A stretch of 16,733 nt of DNA, from NCBI GenBank assembly GCA_001751155.1, contig MAXR01000055.1, forward strand, positions 1 through 16,733, given 5' to 3'. This DNA is from Desulfuromonadales bacterium C00003068 (GTDB lineage: Bacteria > Desulfobacterota > Desulfuromonadia > Desulfuromonadales > Desulfuromonadaceae). Both the position numbers and the translations under genes were made by a program. Positions 1 to 8,432 of the stretch are shown piece after piece; within the stretch, counting starts at the first letter, position 1, and every line of letters starts with the position of its first letter. The notes beneath the pieces were generated by a model that did no database searches, was not told the DNA's origin, and saw nothing but the letters and a program-made list of their open reading frames with translations.

Positions 1-656
1 GCTTCATCAATCAGAATCGAGTCAACCTCATCAACGATGGCAAAGTTCAATTCGCGTTGAACGTACTCACTCAACTCAAACTTCATGTTATCGCGTAGGT
101 AATCGAAACCAAACTCGTTGTTGGTACCATAGGTGATATCGGCTTGATAGGCTGCACTACGCTCCTCGTCGGTAATCCCATGGACTATGCAGCCAATGGA
201 AAGCCCCAAAAAGCGGTGAACCTTACCCATCCATTCCGAGTCACGACTGGCGAGATAATCGTTAACGGTAATAACATGAACCCCTTTGCCGCTCAGAGCA
301 TTCAAGTAGGTGGCAAGGGTTGCCACCAATGTTTTACCTTCACCCGTTTTCATCTCAGCAATCTTGCCAGCATTCAGCACCATGCCGCCGACCAACTGAA
401 CATCAAAATGACGCATTCCTAACACCCGCCATGCTGCTTCACGAACTACAGCAAAGGCTTCAGGCAGTAAAGCATCGAGGGTTTCACCATCAGCGTAGCG
501 CTGTTTAAACTCATCCGTTTTGGCTTGCAATGCCGCATCATCAAGAGCCTTAGTCTGCTCCTCTAGCTCGTTGATTATGACGACCATTTTATTCAGCTGT
601 TTGAGTTCACGATCGTTTTGGCTACCAAAGATTTTCTTAGATATGGAACGGATCAT
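1..656 (-). CDS. secA: Protein translocase ATPase SecA, N-terminal part (cut by window edge)
   Basis: SecA is the cytosolic motor that drives unfolded preproteins through SecYEG using ATP. About 218 N-terminal residues are visible and the gene continues beyond base 1. Seen: an amphipathic start ([11 protein letters not shown]), the Walker A segment MKTGEGKT at residues 102-109, the VNDYLASRD stretch at about 131-139, [16 protein letters not shown] at about 175-190, and the [11 protein letters not shown]alker B region at 209-219 where the sequence ends. These are near-invariant in SecA. The ATG at 656 is preceded by a GGAGAAT ribosome binding site. The gene is transcribed away from the plus-strand unit that begins at 903, so the 246 bases between them are a divergent intergenic region. 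Identity is certain; only the C-terminal part, including any zinc-binding tail, cannot be judged. Confidence 0.97.
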   Translation of the reverse strand, partial: MIRSISKKIFGSQNDRELKQLNKMVVIINELEEQTKALDDAALQAKTDEFKQRYADGETLDALLPEAFAVVREAAWRVLGMRHFDVQLVGGMVLNAGKIAEMKTGEGKTLVATLATYLNALSGKGVHVITVNDYLASRDSEWMGKVHRFLGLSIGCIVHGITDEERSAAYQADITYGTNNEFGFDYLRDNMKFELSEYVQRELNFAIVDEVDSILIDE

Positions 657-798
657 CAAGATTCTCCGATTAAAGTAATGAATTTTGTATTGACCATGTT
701 GATCTTAGCCCGGAGCAAAGAACAACAAAAAGAATAAAAACGATTAAAATGACCAGAAAATTTACCACACTCCTTGCATGGCGACAACGTCAATTTTA

Positions 799-827
799 TT
801 GTAAACAAGCTAACGAAAGGCTAACAT
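799..827 (+). promoter_or_regulatory. Possible sigma-70-like promoter for the 903-4220 unit
   Basis: TTGTAA (799-804) and TAACAT (822-827) are separated by 17 bases, about 75 bases before the ATG at 903. Each hexamer matches consensus at four of six positions. The location in a divergent gap upstream of a compact gene unit is right, but such matches occur by chance in AT-rich DNA. No clear promoter was found on the secA side. Confidence 0.28.
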
Positions 828-902
828 TCCAAAGCGAGTAAATTGTTCCACCTTATCTGTTCACCCAGTTCCGTGGATTCAGATTTTTCAAGAGGAGTTT
901 CT

Positions 903-2543
903 ATGTCATCGTGTTCCATTTGGTCATCGCGGCCCCGTACTGTGCTTAACGCTATCATCGCGGTCTGTTTACTACTCCCCATCGGCTGCACAACGGCCAC
1001 GCCGCACTGGAACATTACACCCGAAAGCGACACGAGTTGTATCGAGCTGTGGCACGATATGGAACAAAGCTTTTCAAACAACGATATTTACGATGTCGCC
1101 AGTGCACGAGTTGGTGGCTATCCTTTCCTGCGCAGCAACCGCTTTTATGCCGCAGCGGCGTCTCAATTTGAACACCCCGAGCAACAACGACAAATTATCC
1201 ACCAGTTGCAGCAACTTGACCTTGAGGGCCGCTATCGCGAGCTAAACCGTTTGCCGAGTTCTGAGCAACAACGTCTTAGCCTGCGATGGGCAGGAGCTCC
1301 ATCATTAGGGGCGTTAAAAGCGAAAGTCTCTCGATGTTCGTCAAAGTTTTTGCGGCAAACCTTTAACCAAGAAAACTTTTATCAACCGTTGACCCAAACA
1401 CTTGCTATTGACGATGATTATTCCTCATGGCAACGAACCGTTGGCGTCTATCCATTGGCATCGTGGTTCGTCAGTTCATCAGCACATCGCGCTCACCTTA
1501 AGATACAACAAAAGATTCAAGCATACGATCCCACACAACAGACACAAAACAGTATCACCTACCGTCCGCAAGTGCGCAGACCGCTATCACACAAAGCAAT
1601 GAGGGCAATTTTAAAATCAACACGCGACAACTGGATCAGTACCTCGCTACTCAGTTCAGCAGACATGCAACGAATTGCTCACAGCTGGGCGCCATCTCTT
1701 CGTCAATTTATTGATCCTGAAAATGGTACCAACAACTTAATCGGTCGTGTCCGTCGCGACAACGGCACCATCAATGTCGATACCCAGCAGCCAACCGTTT
1801 ATTACTACACCTCACACACTCTGTTACAAGGGCAACCAACTATTCAAATCAACTATGTGTTTTGGTATGCCAGTAATCACAGCAAAAAAATATCATGGTG
1901 GGCGCGTGGCAACATGGATGGCTTCACCCTGCGCTACACTTTGACCAGAACGGGCGAACTAGCGATGGTTGACATCATCAAAAACTGTGGTTGCTACCAC
2001 GGCTTTATCCCCAACGACGCGCTGTTTGACATCGAAAACCTCAAACAGCCTGAGCGTGGTGCTCAAATCTTACAACACCTGCCACAACACGATGAACGAC
2101 AGCGACTTGAGGTTGTACTTTCCGACATCCATCAGATTCTGCACGTATCAACTGCGAATAAAAACGTTCCAGCACAGCAATTGTACCTGCTTCGTCCCTA
2201 CAGTGACCTTGAACAACTGGTCGACGAGGAGGGCCATACCAGCAGTCTATTCAACGCTCAAGGGATCGTCCCTAACACCACCCGCGCAGAAGCAGCCATG
2301 CTGTACTCGATGGGGATTAAATCTGTCGGCAGCATGCGCCAACGAGGTCACCAGCCCATCACTCTCATCGGCCTTGATCACTTTGATAATCCGCATCTGT
2401 TCGATCAAACATTTCACTATTTACAGCCGCCCACTAAGCCAGACCGTTACCTACGCCGCAGCAGCAGTGGGCTGTCAAAGCGGGTTAATAGCCTTAAGCA
2501 GATGACGCAGCAACCCTCTCCGGGCAAGAGGCTGTTACCATGA
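903..2543 (+). CDS. Uncharacterised exported protein, probable lipoprotein, with NCGCYH motif
   Basis: I do not recognise a characterised family. The protein is 546 residues from the ATG at 903, chosen because AGAGGAG lies just before it; the frame is open upstream to 843 but has no ribosome site there. Residues 1-29 form a signal peptide: a basic start, a hydrophobic run (VLNAIIAVCLLLPIG), then Cys29 in the context LPIGC. This is an imperfect lipobox, so lipidation is likely but not certain. The body is soluble-looking and rich in Gln, His and Arg. Notable segments are an aromatic stretch (YVFWYAS, then SWWARGNMDGF, about 318-341), NCGCYHGF at 361-368, and GLDHFDNPHLFD at 490-501. The Cys-Gly-Cys-Tyr-His cluster could bind a metal or form a disulfide; this is inference. 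Its stop overlaps the start of the PagL-like gene (ATGA), so the two are translationally coupled and probably functionally linked in outer-membrane lipid turnover. Confidence 0.85.
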   Translation: MSSCSIWSSRPRTVLNAIIAVCLLLPIGCTTATPHWNITPESDTSCIELWHDMEQSFSNNDIYDVASARVGGYPFLRSNRFYAAAASQFEHPEQQRQIIHQLQQLDLEGRYRELNRLPSSEQQRLSLRWAGAPSLGALKAKVSRCSSKFLRQTFNQENFYQPLTQTLAIDDDYSSWQRTVGVYPLASWFVSSSAHRAHLKIQQKIQAYDPTQQTQNSITYRPQVRRPLSHKAMRAILKSTRDNWISTSLLSSADMQRIAHSWAPSLRQFIDPENGTNNLIGRVRRDNGTINVDTQQPTVYYYTSHTLLQGQPTIQINYVFWYASNHSKKISWWARGNMDGFTLRYTLTRTGELAMVDIIKNCGCYHGFIPNDALFDIENLKQPERGAQILQHLPQHDERQRLEVVLSDIHQILHVSTANKNVPAQQLYLLRPYSDLEQLVDEEGHTSSLFNAQGIVPNTTRAEAAMLYSMGIKSVGSMRQRGHQPITLIGLDHFDNPHLFDQTFHYLQPPTKPDRYLRRSSSGLSKRVNSLKQMTQQPSPGKRLLP

Positions 2544-3136
2544 TAAACGACGTAATGATTAGAATAATTGTGGTCGTAATCGCCCTCTGCGCCCCGACCA
2601 ACACTAAAGCTTACGCACAAGTTGATGGCCACAGTAACGACCAGCCACCATTCACACAAACACGCTATGCTCTAGCGATCAACGGCGGTCAATCTTACTC
2701 ACCAACGAATGAGATTCAATTTGCTCAAGGGGCGGCAATCGCTCTATTTGATTACGATAAGGTTTGGCCACACAGCGCGCCAGAACCTCTACGCTTTAAA
2801 GTTGAAGCAGCTGTTGGCATGGCGAGCACGCCACATGGTCGCGCCCTGATGTCGGTTAACATGCTGGCCCTCTACTTTATCGAGCCCCTCGCCACCTCGA
2901 CACTACGACCCTATATTGAAGCAGGGATCGGCGTAAGCTATAGCGACTACCTAGTTGAGGACCAAGGATCACGGTTCAATTTCAATCCCCAATTAGGAAT
3001 CGGTAGTGAAATCACGAGCAATGGTGGGCCACCGTGGTTCATCGCCTGCCGCTTGCACCATATCTCTAACGGTGGACTTGATGATGACAACCGTGGTATC
3101 AACTCTGCACTGATTCAAATTGGACGATTCTTTTAA
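2540..3136 (+). CDS. PagL-like lipid A 3-O-deacylase / acyloxyacyl hydrolase family protein
   Basis: PagL-type enzymes are eight-stranded outer-membrane barrels that remove the ester-linked acyl chain at position 3 of lipid A. The 198-residue protein has a signal peptide ending at about residue 26 (AYA before QVDG), alternating beta-strand segments through the body, and a C-terminal Phe typical of outer-membrane proteins. The diagnostic segment is RLHHISNGGLDDDNRGIN at 171-188, matching the PagL His-x-Ser-Asn motif with His174 and Ser176 as catalytic pair. The residue 12 positions after the serine, which is the third catalytic residue (Glu) in Pseudomonas PagL, is Asn188 here. The start at 2540 overlaps the previous stop; a second ATG at 2555 would give a shorter, still plausible signal peptide. 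The gene lies between the unknown exported protein and a phospholipase A1. The fold is well supported; lipid A as the actual substrate is inferred. Confidence 0.85.
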   Translation: MINDVMIRIIVVVIALCAPTNTKAYAQVDGHSNDQPPFTQTRYALAINGGQSYSPTNEIQFAQGAAIALFDYDKVWPHSAPEPLRFKVEAAVGMASTPHGRALMSVNMLALYFIEPLATSTLRPYIEAGIGVSYSDYLVEDQGSRFNFNPQLGIGSEITSNGGPPWFIACRLHHISNGGLDDDNRGINSALIQIGRFF

Positions 3137-3167
3137 TTCTAAGATACAACAGGTGGAGACGTTAAAA

Positions 3168-4220
3168 ATGCGACACTGCAAACACACCATTATCCCCGCT
3201 ATGTTATTCGTTGCCCTGTGCCTATCAACAACGGTCTATGCATTAGATAAAATTGATCACGGCAATGCCTCACAGAGCTGTATGATCTCAGCCATGGAAA
3301 GTGGTTTATTTGAAGAGCTGAGCCTCGGTGAGCTCCGTCAACGCTGCGCAACGATGACTGGGCGAACGACGATTGAACGCACCATCGCTCAAAATGCTAA
3401 AAAAGACCAACCTGTCAGCTTATTGGAGCAACGCCTCGATACAGAAGAAGCGGGCGAGCACAACCCGTTTACCCTCACAGCACACCGGCGCAACTACCTA
3501 CTGCCTGTCACATACAACAATAATACCAATGGTCGCCCCTTTGATGTCGATAGTGACGAAGTAGAGAACGTAGAAGCGAAATTTCAGATCAGCTTTAAAT
3601 TCCCTATTTGGAATGACATCATCGGTGATGCTGATCTATGGGGAGCCTACACCAACATATCGTTCTGGCAGGCCTATAACGATACCCACTCCAGCCCATT
3701 TCGTGATTCAAACCATGAGCCAGAGATGTTCTTAGCCTTTCAAGGAAAACGAAAATTCCTCGGTTTTCAAAATACCTACAACACCTTTGGCGTTGTCCAT
3801 CAATCCAATGGTCAGGGAGGATCACGCTCACGCAGCTGGAACCGCGTCTATCTTCATTCAGTCTTTGAACGCGGCAACTTTGCCATCGCCTTCAAGCCTT
3901 GGTATCGCCTACCTGAAGATAAGAAAAGTTCTACAACTGACCCTTCAGGCGATGACAATCCTGACATTGATCGTTTTATGGGTTATGGCGAGATTACCGC
4001 TGGCTACAAACTCGATGAACACGTTTTTTCAGTGATGCTGCGTAACAACCTGCGTGGCTCGGGCAACAAGGGAGCCGTTCAACTCGATTGGACCTTCCCC
4101 TTGACCCAACACCTCAAAGGGTATGTTCAATACTTCAACGGCTATGGTGAAAGCCTCATCGACTATAACGCTTCAGTCAATCGCATTGGCGTGGGTATTG
4201 TTCTAACCGATGCTCTATAG
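3168..4220 (+). CDS. pldA: Outer-membrane phospholipase A1 (OMPLA/PldA family)
   Basis: OMPLA is a dimeric, calcium-dependent outer-membrane barrel that hydrolyses phospholipids misplaced in the outer leaflet. The 350-residue protein starts at 3168, after AGGTGGAG; an in-frame ATG at 3120 lies inside the previous gene and lacks a ribosome site. A signal peptide ends at about residue 25 (VYA before LDKID). An N-terminal region of about 80 residues with Cys38 and Cys60 precedes the barrel. The active-site signature is clear: YNTFGVVHQSNGQ with His211 and Ser213, then SRSWNRVY with Asn225, giving the His-Ser-Asn triad of this family. The following AFKPWYRLPE and NPDIDRFMGYGE are also typical. 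It starts 31 bases after the PagL-like gene and is followed by a strong terminator, so it is the last gene of the unit. The calcium dependence and dimerisation are family knowledge. Confidence 0.96.
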   Translation: MRHCKHTIIPAMLFVALCLSTTVYALDKIDHGNASQSCMISAMESGLFEELSLGELRQRCATMTGRTTIERTIAQNAKKDQPVSLLEQRLDTEEAGEHNPFTLTAHRRNYLLPVTYNNNTNGRPFDVDSDEVENVEAKFQISFKFPIWNDIIGDADLWGAYTNISFWQAYNDTHSSPFRDSNHEPEMFLAFQGKRKFLGFQNTYNTFGVVHQSNGQGGSRSRSWNRVYLHSVFERGNFAIAFKPWYRLPEDKKSSTTDPSGDDNPDIDRFMGYGEITAGYKLDEHVFSVMLRNNLRGSGNKGAVQLDWTFPLTQHLKGYVQYFNGYGESLIDYNASVNRIGVGIVLTDAL

Positions 4221-4241
4221 CACCCAACATAAAGTTCCATG

Positions 4242-4280
4242 ATAAAAGGCCAGCTTTCTTAACGAAAGCTGGCCTTTTAT
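4242..4280. terminator. Perfect 17-bp hairpin, bidirectional intrinsic terminator
   Basis: The arms 4242-4258 and 4264-4280 are exactly complementary (core AAGGCCAGCTTTC, loop TTAAC). The outer A/T pairs supply a T-rich tail on both strands. It sits between two convergent genes: pldA ends at 4220 on plus and the M24 peptidase ends at 4307 on minus, so it can terminate both. Confidence 0.93.
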
Positions 4281-4306
4281 TTACAAAACAATTGTCAAAC
4301 TACCCG

Positions 4307-5497
4307 TTACAAAACCACTAACTCTTCAGCTGAATAAGTCAACGGTTCAACACCATCATCGGTGACCACGTAGGTATTTTCAATCCCCACAGCACCAAGG
4401 TCGGCATACACCGCTTTGGGTTCAAAGGCAAAAGTCATGTTTTTTTCGAGTAACTGCTCGTTAAAACCGCGAGCGATAAATGGGAATTCATCCAACTCGG
4501 TACCAACTCCGTGACCAATGAACGACACTTGTGCGCCAGTAACGCCCATAAACGAATCTTTGTAGCCTAACTCACAGGCGAGTTGGTAACAACTATCATA
4601 CACCGCCCCCCAACTCACACCCGGGCGAGCGATAGAGACCATGTGCTGCTGAATTTTAACCATGTCAGCGTAGGCGGTAACTAACAGTTCAGGCAAGCCA
4701 CCGACACAGAAGGTTCGAGTTTGGTCACAAAGGTAACCATCTGCAGCACCGAGAAAATCGACAATGATGGGCTCATTGCGGCCGATCACCTTATTCCCTG
4801 CACCCTGACCAACCGCTGGGGTAACACCGGGGCCGCCAAGTGGGGTGTCACTAAAGGCTGGAGTTGAGCTGGCAGAACCTGAGAAAGCATGTCCGCAGTA
4901 AAACTCTGAATTAAAGGCGCGCATTCGAGTGATCCCTTGGTGGCCACTGAGTCGTGCAGCAAACTCTAACTCGGCAGACAACTCAAGATCGGTCATCCCT
5001 TCACGGATAATGGCTTTCGCCCGTTGATAGATGGCCTCCTCCTGCTTGGCTGCTTGACGCATCAAATTAAGCTCATACTCCGATTTAATCATCCTCACTA
5101 GTCGAAGAAAAGGTGTAACATCCCGCACTTCGGCACCAGCAAACGGCTTAGTGAAACGGTTATAGGTGGTAACAGGAACCACATCCAGCTCCATCGCCAT
5201 CACCTTGGGTAGGGCGATCCCATGCGCGGCCATAATATCAGGAAGGTTGCGTGGACTTTTAAAGGGGATAACATATTCGAGTTGCGACTCTTTTTTAGCG
5301 CGCGCTAGATCCTTACGCACGCAATACACGGGAGTCCCCTGAGCAGGAACAATGAGCGCCCCCTGCTGAATTGAACCGGTAAAATAGAAAAGGTCGGCAT
5401 TTTGTAACAACAGGGCAACATCAATCCCTTGCTCGCAAAGATGTTGCTGTAACGCTTGGCAGCGCTGGGTTAATTCTGATTTCGGTGTAATCATCAT
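4307..5497 (-). CDS. M24 family aminopeptidase (Xaa-Pro peptidase-like)
   Basis: Cytosolic metallopeptidases of family M24B remove N-terminal residues next to proline or cleave Xaa-Pro dipeptides. The 396-residue protein has an N-terminal creatinase-like domain (about 8-140) and a C-terminal pita-bread domain (about 145-396). All five metal ligands are visible: Asp247 and Asp258 (VDFLGAADGYLCDQTRTF), His329 (IGHGVGTELDE), Glu359 (FAFEPK) and Glu373 (GIENTYVV), so the dimetal centre should be intact. The ATG at 5497 has AAGGAG five bases upstream; the next codon is also ATG and would be an alternative start. It is the last gene of the minus-strand run and ends at the shared terminator. Its leader carries a tandem 17-base repeat. 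The family cannot be split by eye into PepP, PepQ or other dipeptidase types, so no symbol is given. Confidence 0.93.
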   Translation of the reverse strand: MMITPKSELTQRCQALQQHLCEQGIDVALLLQNADLFYFTGSIQQGALIVPAQGTPVYCVRKDLARAKKESQLEYVIPFKSPRNLPDIMAAHGIALPKVMAMELDVVPVTTYNRFTKPFAGAEVRDVTPFLRLVRMIKSEYELNLMRQAAKQEEAIYQRAKAIIREGMTDLELSAELEFAARLSGHQGITRMRAFNSEFYCGHAFSGSASSTPAFSDTPLGGPGVTPAVGQGAGNKVIGRNEPIIVDFLGAADGYLCDQTRTFCVGGLPELLVTAYADMVKIQQHMVSIARPGVSWGAVYDSCYQLACELGYKDSFMGVTGAQVSFIGHGVGTELDEFPFIARGFNEQLLEKNMTFAFEPKAVYADLGAVGIENTYVVTDDGVEPLTYSAEELVVL

Positions 5498-5508
5498 ACT
5501 GGCTCCTT

Positions 5509-5540
5509 GGTTTTTATTCCCCTGTGGTTTTTATTCCCCT
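5509..5540. repeat. Two-copy tandem repeat, 17-base period, in the leader of the M24 gene
   Basis: The 15-base word GGTTTTTATTCCCCT occurs at 5509-5523 and again at 5526-5540, separated by two bases. On the coding (minus) strand this places two AGGGGAATAAAAACC units directly upstream of the AAGGAG ribosome site of the M24 peptidase gene. Each copy contains an SD-like AGGGG. It may be slippage or a small operator or leader element. Confidence 0.9.
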
Positions 5541-5549
5541 ATAACGCAA

Positions 5550-5576
5550 TCAGGCATCCACAATGTGGATGCCTGA
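5550..5576 (-). terminator. Hairpin after the acyl-CoA synthetase gene, possible terminator
   Basis: CAGGCATCCACA (5551-5562) and its exact reverse complement (5564-5575) flank a single base, so a stem of about 11-12 bp with a 3-nt loop can form. It lies about 10 bases past the stop of the acyl-CoA synthetase gene on the minus strand. The bases following it on that strand (ATTGCGTTATAG) are only weakly T-rich, so it may attenuate or protect the 3' end rather than fully terminate. Confidence 0.55.
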
Positions 5577-5586
5577 ATTATAACGT

Positions 5587-7251
5587 CTATGCCATTTCAA
5601 CCTGTTCAGCGTCTTCGAGCTGAAGGTCTTTAATCGCCATCTCTCTTAACTTAAACTTTTGAATTTTGCCACTGGCTGTCATCGGGTACTCATCAACAAA
5701 TTTGATGTAATACGGTATCTTGTAATTTGCAATCCGGCCCTTACAGAATGTCTTCACATCCTCTTCGGTTAGAGTTGCGCCCTCTTTGACCTTGATCGCA
5801 GCCATCGCTTGCTCACCAAATTTACGATCAGGAACCCCGTAGACTTGAATGTCTGAAACAGCCGGATGAGTGTAGAGAAACTCCTCAATCTCACGGGGAT
5901 AAATATTCTCACCGCCGCGGATGATCATGTTTTTAATCCGACCCGTAATTTTACAATAGCCGTTCTCATCCATTACCGCTAAATCACCGGTATGCAACCA
6001 TTGGTCACTATCCACAGCAAGAGCCGTAGCTTCAGGAAGATTGTAATAGCCTTTCATTACTAAATAACCTCGACAGCACAACTCCCCTTGCTTACCTGCT
6101 GCCAACGTTTCCCCTGTTTCAATATCAGCAATTTTCACTTCAACATGGGGCAACGCTCGGCCAACCGTGGCGACACGCAATTCAACGGGATCGTCGGTAC
6201 GCGTTTGAGTAATAACCGGTGACGCTTCCGTTTGACCATAAGCGATGGTCACTTCAGAGATATGCATATCGCGAATCACCCGCTTCATCACCTCAATCGG
6301 GCAAGGTGAGCCAGCCATAATCCCCGTGCGTAAACTGGTTAAATCATAACGCTCAAAGCTGGGATGCTCCAGTTCGGCAATAAACATCGTTGGCACACCG
6401 TGAAGAGCGGTACATTTTTCAGCTTCAACCGTAGCCAATACCGCCTCAGCAGTAAAGGTTTCCACAGGAACCATCGTCGAACCATGGGTAACACAGGCGA
6501 GGACACCGAGAACACAACCAAAACAGTGAAAAAATGGTACCGGAATACACAGGCGATCGTGCTCGGTAAAACGCATACATTCGCCAATATTATAGCCATT
6601 GTTAACAATGTTGTGATGAGTGAGCATCACCCCTTTAGGAAAACCTGTGGTTCCCGAAGTGTACTGCATATTGATGACATCGTCTTCATCGAGAGAGGCT
6701 CTGACCTGCTCATATTCCTCATCAGAGATCTCCTCACCCAACGCCTCAATGGCGTTAAAGTTGGACATTCCTGCGGGTGTTTCATCACCGATATATACGA
6801 CAGTCTTTAAATGCGGCAGTGCGGCACAGTTGAGCTCAGAACCATCGCACTCTCTTAACTCAGTCGCAACGTCATAAACAGTATCGACATAGTTGGTGTC
6901 TTTAAAACCATCAACCAAAAATAGCATTTTCGAATCGGACTGCTTAAGAACATAATCAAGTTCTGATGATTTATAGCTGGTATTCACTGTCACCAACACC
7001 GCACCAATTTTAGCCGAAGCAAACTGGACAATAACCCACTCCGGAACATTAGTAGCCCAAATGGCCAGATTATCCCCTTTTTCGATCCCCATCGCCAGCA
7101 GCCCTTTAGCGACTCGATCACACATCGTATCGAACTGCTGGTAACTGTAACGGATGTCGCGGTCGGGATAGACCAGAGCATCATTCGCAGGAAAACGACG
7201 AGCCATCTCTTCGAGGATACCACCAACGGTGAAGTGCATTGTTTCAGACAT
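5587..7251 (-). CDS. Acyl-CoA synthetase (AMP-forming, medium/long-chain fatty acid type)
   Basis: This is a member of the ANL superfamily, which activates a carboxylic acid with ATP to an acyl-adenylate and then transfers it to CoA. All core motifs are in order in the 554-residue protein: P-loop [11 protein letters not shown] at 197-207, the YGQTE segment at 338-342, HTGDLA at 420-425, the hinge [21 protein letters not shown] at about 437-457, and the catalytic lysine Lys529 in TASGKIQK. Length is normal for the family. It resembles the FadD-like medium-chain group, but the acid used cannot be read from sequence. The start at 7251 (MSETMHF) has only a weak purine-rich ribosome site; the ATG at 7239 is an alternative. 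The 165 bases upstream, to the next gene, hold no convincing promoter. The flanking genes give no dedicated beta-oxidation context. Confidence 0.95.
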   Translation of the reverse strand: MSETMHFTVGGILEEMARRFPANDALVYPDRDIRYSYQQFDTMCDRVAKGLLAMGIEKGDNLAIWATNVPEWVIVQFASAKIGAVLVTVNTSYKSSELDYVLKQSDSKMLFLVDGFKDTNYVDTVYDVATELRECDGSELNCAALPHLKTVVYIGDETPAGMSNFNAIEALGEEISDEEYEQVRASLDEDDVINMQYTSGTTGFPKGVMLTHHNIVNNGYNIGECMRFTEHDRLCIPVPFFHCFGCVLGVLACVTHGSTMVPVETFTAEAVLATVEAEKCTALHGVPTMFIAELEHPSFERYDLTSLRTGIMAGSPCPIEVMKRVIRDMHISEVTIAYGQTEASPVITQTRTDDPVELRVATVGRALPHVEVKIADIETGETLAAGKQGELCCRGYLVMKGYYNLPEATALAVDSDQWLHTGDLAVMDENGYCKITGRIKNMIIRGGENIYPREIEEFLYTHPAVSDIQVYGVPDRKFGEQAMAAIKVKEGATLTEEDVKTFCKGRIANYKIPYYIKFVDEYPMTASGKIQKFKLREMAIKDLQLEDAEQVEMA

Positions 7252-7416
7252 GAAAAATATCTTTCTTCTGGATAAAGTCCCCCATCAACAAAGTGAAACA
7301 CACCTTGAAGGGGAGTGATTTGTCACGGATTTATATACAATTTTTTAAAAGAGTTTTCTGAATAACATAGTAAAAATAGCCCCGTCAAACCAAAACAACA
7401 CACGTTGACACATGAA

Positions 7417-8430
7417 TTAGCCATTACGATTTTGTTTTGCGGCAATCATACGCCGACAGTTGTTAACGATGGCCGATGAAACGTTACGGCTCTTAGCTAA
7501 CATGCGTACATCTTTATCATTCATGGTCGACAAAAACCGGATAGCCTTCGGTAGTGGCGTACGGGGATGCATAATCAAAGCATGGCGAACAGCGTAATTT
7601 TTAAGCCACTCTCGATTAAGCAAAATCTCGCGAACAACATCCTCGCTACTGCTACGGTTTTGAGCTAAAAAAAGAATCTCACCATCGGTGATGCGTGGGT
7701 TTCTTAACACGGCACTGCTCACGGTTTTATTGGAATCTTTCACCAAAATATTGCGCCACTCTTTATCGCCCGTCATGGCCATTTTCACTTTTTCAGCCAT
7801 CCCAAGTTCAAGAACCATCTTCTGTTTATTGATGGTTTGTGTCTCTTCATATTCACCAGAGAATTCATCGTCATCATCAACACCTTCATCGGTGGGGTTT
7901 GAAGAAACGCCGATGGACATAGTCTCTTCAATGACACGCTTCATGTCATCGGGAGCCTGTTTATTCTCTAACACCGCCGCCCTAACAACGGGGGGAAACC
8001 CCTGCACAAAGGTGTCGTCACAAAAATGACTTAGAATTTCATAGCTACAGTTGGCAAAGATATGCACCCACGTTTCATCGAGAACAGCGGGGTTACGCCG
8101 CAAAAGGACCAGTGTGCCCAAATCGTCAATACGGACGCGAGCGATAGAATCTAAGACACGTGGATGCTGTGCCGAGCTTTCAAGTACTGGCCGCAAGGCA
8201 CTATTGGAACTTTGCAGCATGGTCTGCTTGGCAACCTCTTTCAGCTCATCACTACCATGGAGCGAAAACAGAAACAGCGCATGCACGTAATCAACACTAT
8301 TCAACGTTCCATGTCCACGTGCAATCTTCATTTGTTCTGAGGGATCAGCATCTTTAGCAAACAGCGCAGCGACCTCAGGCGATACCTGAAGTCGCTGCGC
8401 TGGCTTTTCATTTTGTGTTGTATCTGGCAA
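7417..8430 (-). CDS. Helical-repeat protein of unknown function, coupled to EF-G2
   Basis: No characterised homologue is recognised. The 337-residue protein has two alpha-helical regions (about 15-175 and 203-330) joined by a very acidic linker (residues 177-200, including VDDDDEF). The C-terminal part shows HEAT-like spaced repeats marked by an NP/HP dipeptide: LRNPRITDGEILFLAQNRS at about 242-260, then MHPRTPLPKAIRFLSTM at about 287-303; similar HPRVLDSIARVR and RNPAVLDETW segments occur at about 89-122. I recall such proteins from deltaproteobacteria but no function. No signal peptide or membrane helix is seen, so it is cytosolic. The start is TTG at 8430, supported by AGAGGA nine bases upstream inside the end of the EF-G2 gene and by the fact that the first ATG (residue 34) has no better site. 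The gap to the EF-G2 stop is two bases, implying translational coupling and a likely shared role. Confidence 0.88.
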   Translation of the reverse strand: MPDTTQNEKPAQRLQVSPEVAALFAKDADPSEQMKIARGHGTLNSVDYVHALFLFSLHGSDELKEVAKQTMLQSSNSALRPVLESSAQHPRVLDSIARVRIDDLGTLVLLRRNPAVLDETWVHIFANCSYEILSHFCDDTFVQGFPPVVRAAVLENKQAPDDMKRVIEETMSIGVSSNPTDEGVDDDDEFSGEYEETQTINKQKMVLELGMAEKVKMAMTGDKEWRNILVKDSNKTVSSAVLRNPRITDGEILFLAQNRSSSEDVVREILLNREWLKNYAVRHALIMHPRTPLPKAIRFLSTMNDKDVRMLAKSRNVSSAIVNNCRRMIAAKQNRNG

Positions 8431-8432
8431 TA

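Noticed and set aside
843..902. 20-residue N-terminal extension of the exported protein
   Set aside because: It would place polar residues before the signal peptide, and the AGAGGAG site points to the ATG at 903.
1969..2505. 178-residue plus-strand reading frame
   Set aside because: It is an out-of-frame shadow inside the exported protein gene, with low-complexity Thr/Ser composition.
6364..6810. 148-residue plus-strand reading frame
   Set aside because: It lies entirely antisense inside the acyl-CoA synthetase gene, has no ribosome site and shows no recognisable domain; it is a shadow of the coding strand.
7252..7416. Promoter or terminator between the helical-repeat gene and the acyl-CoA synthetase gene
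   Set aside because: TTGACG and TATATAAAT words exist on the minus strand but no pair has good spacing, and the CAAC/GTTG stem after the stop is only four pairs long.
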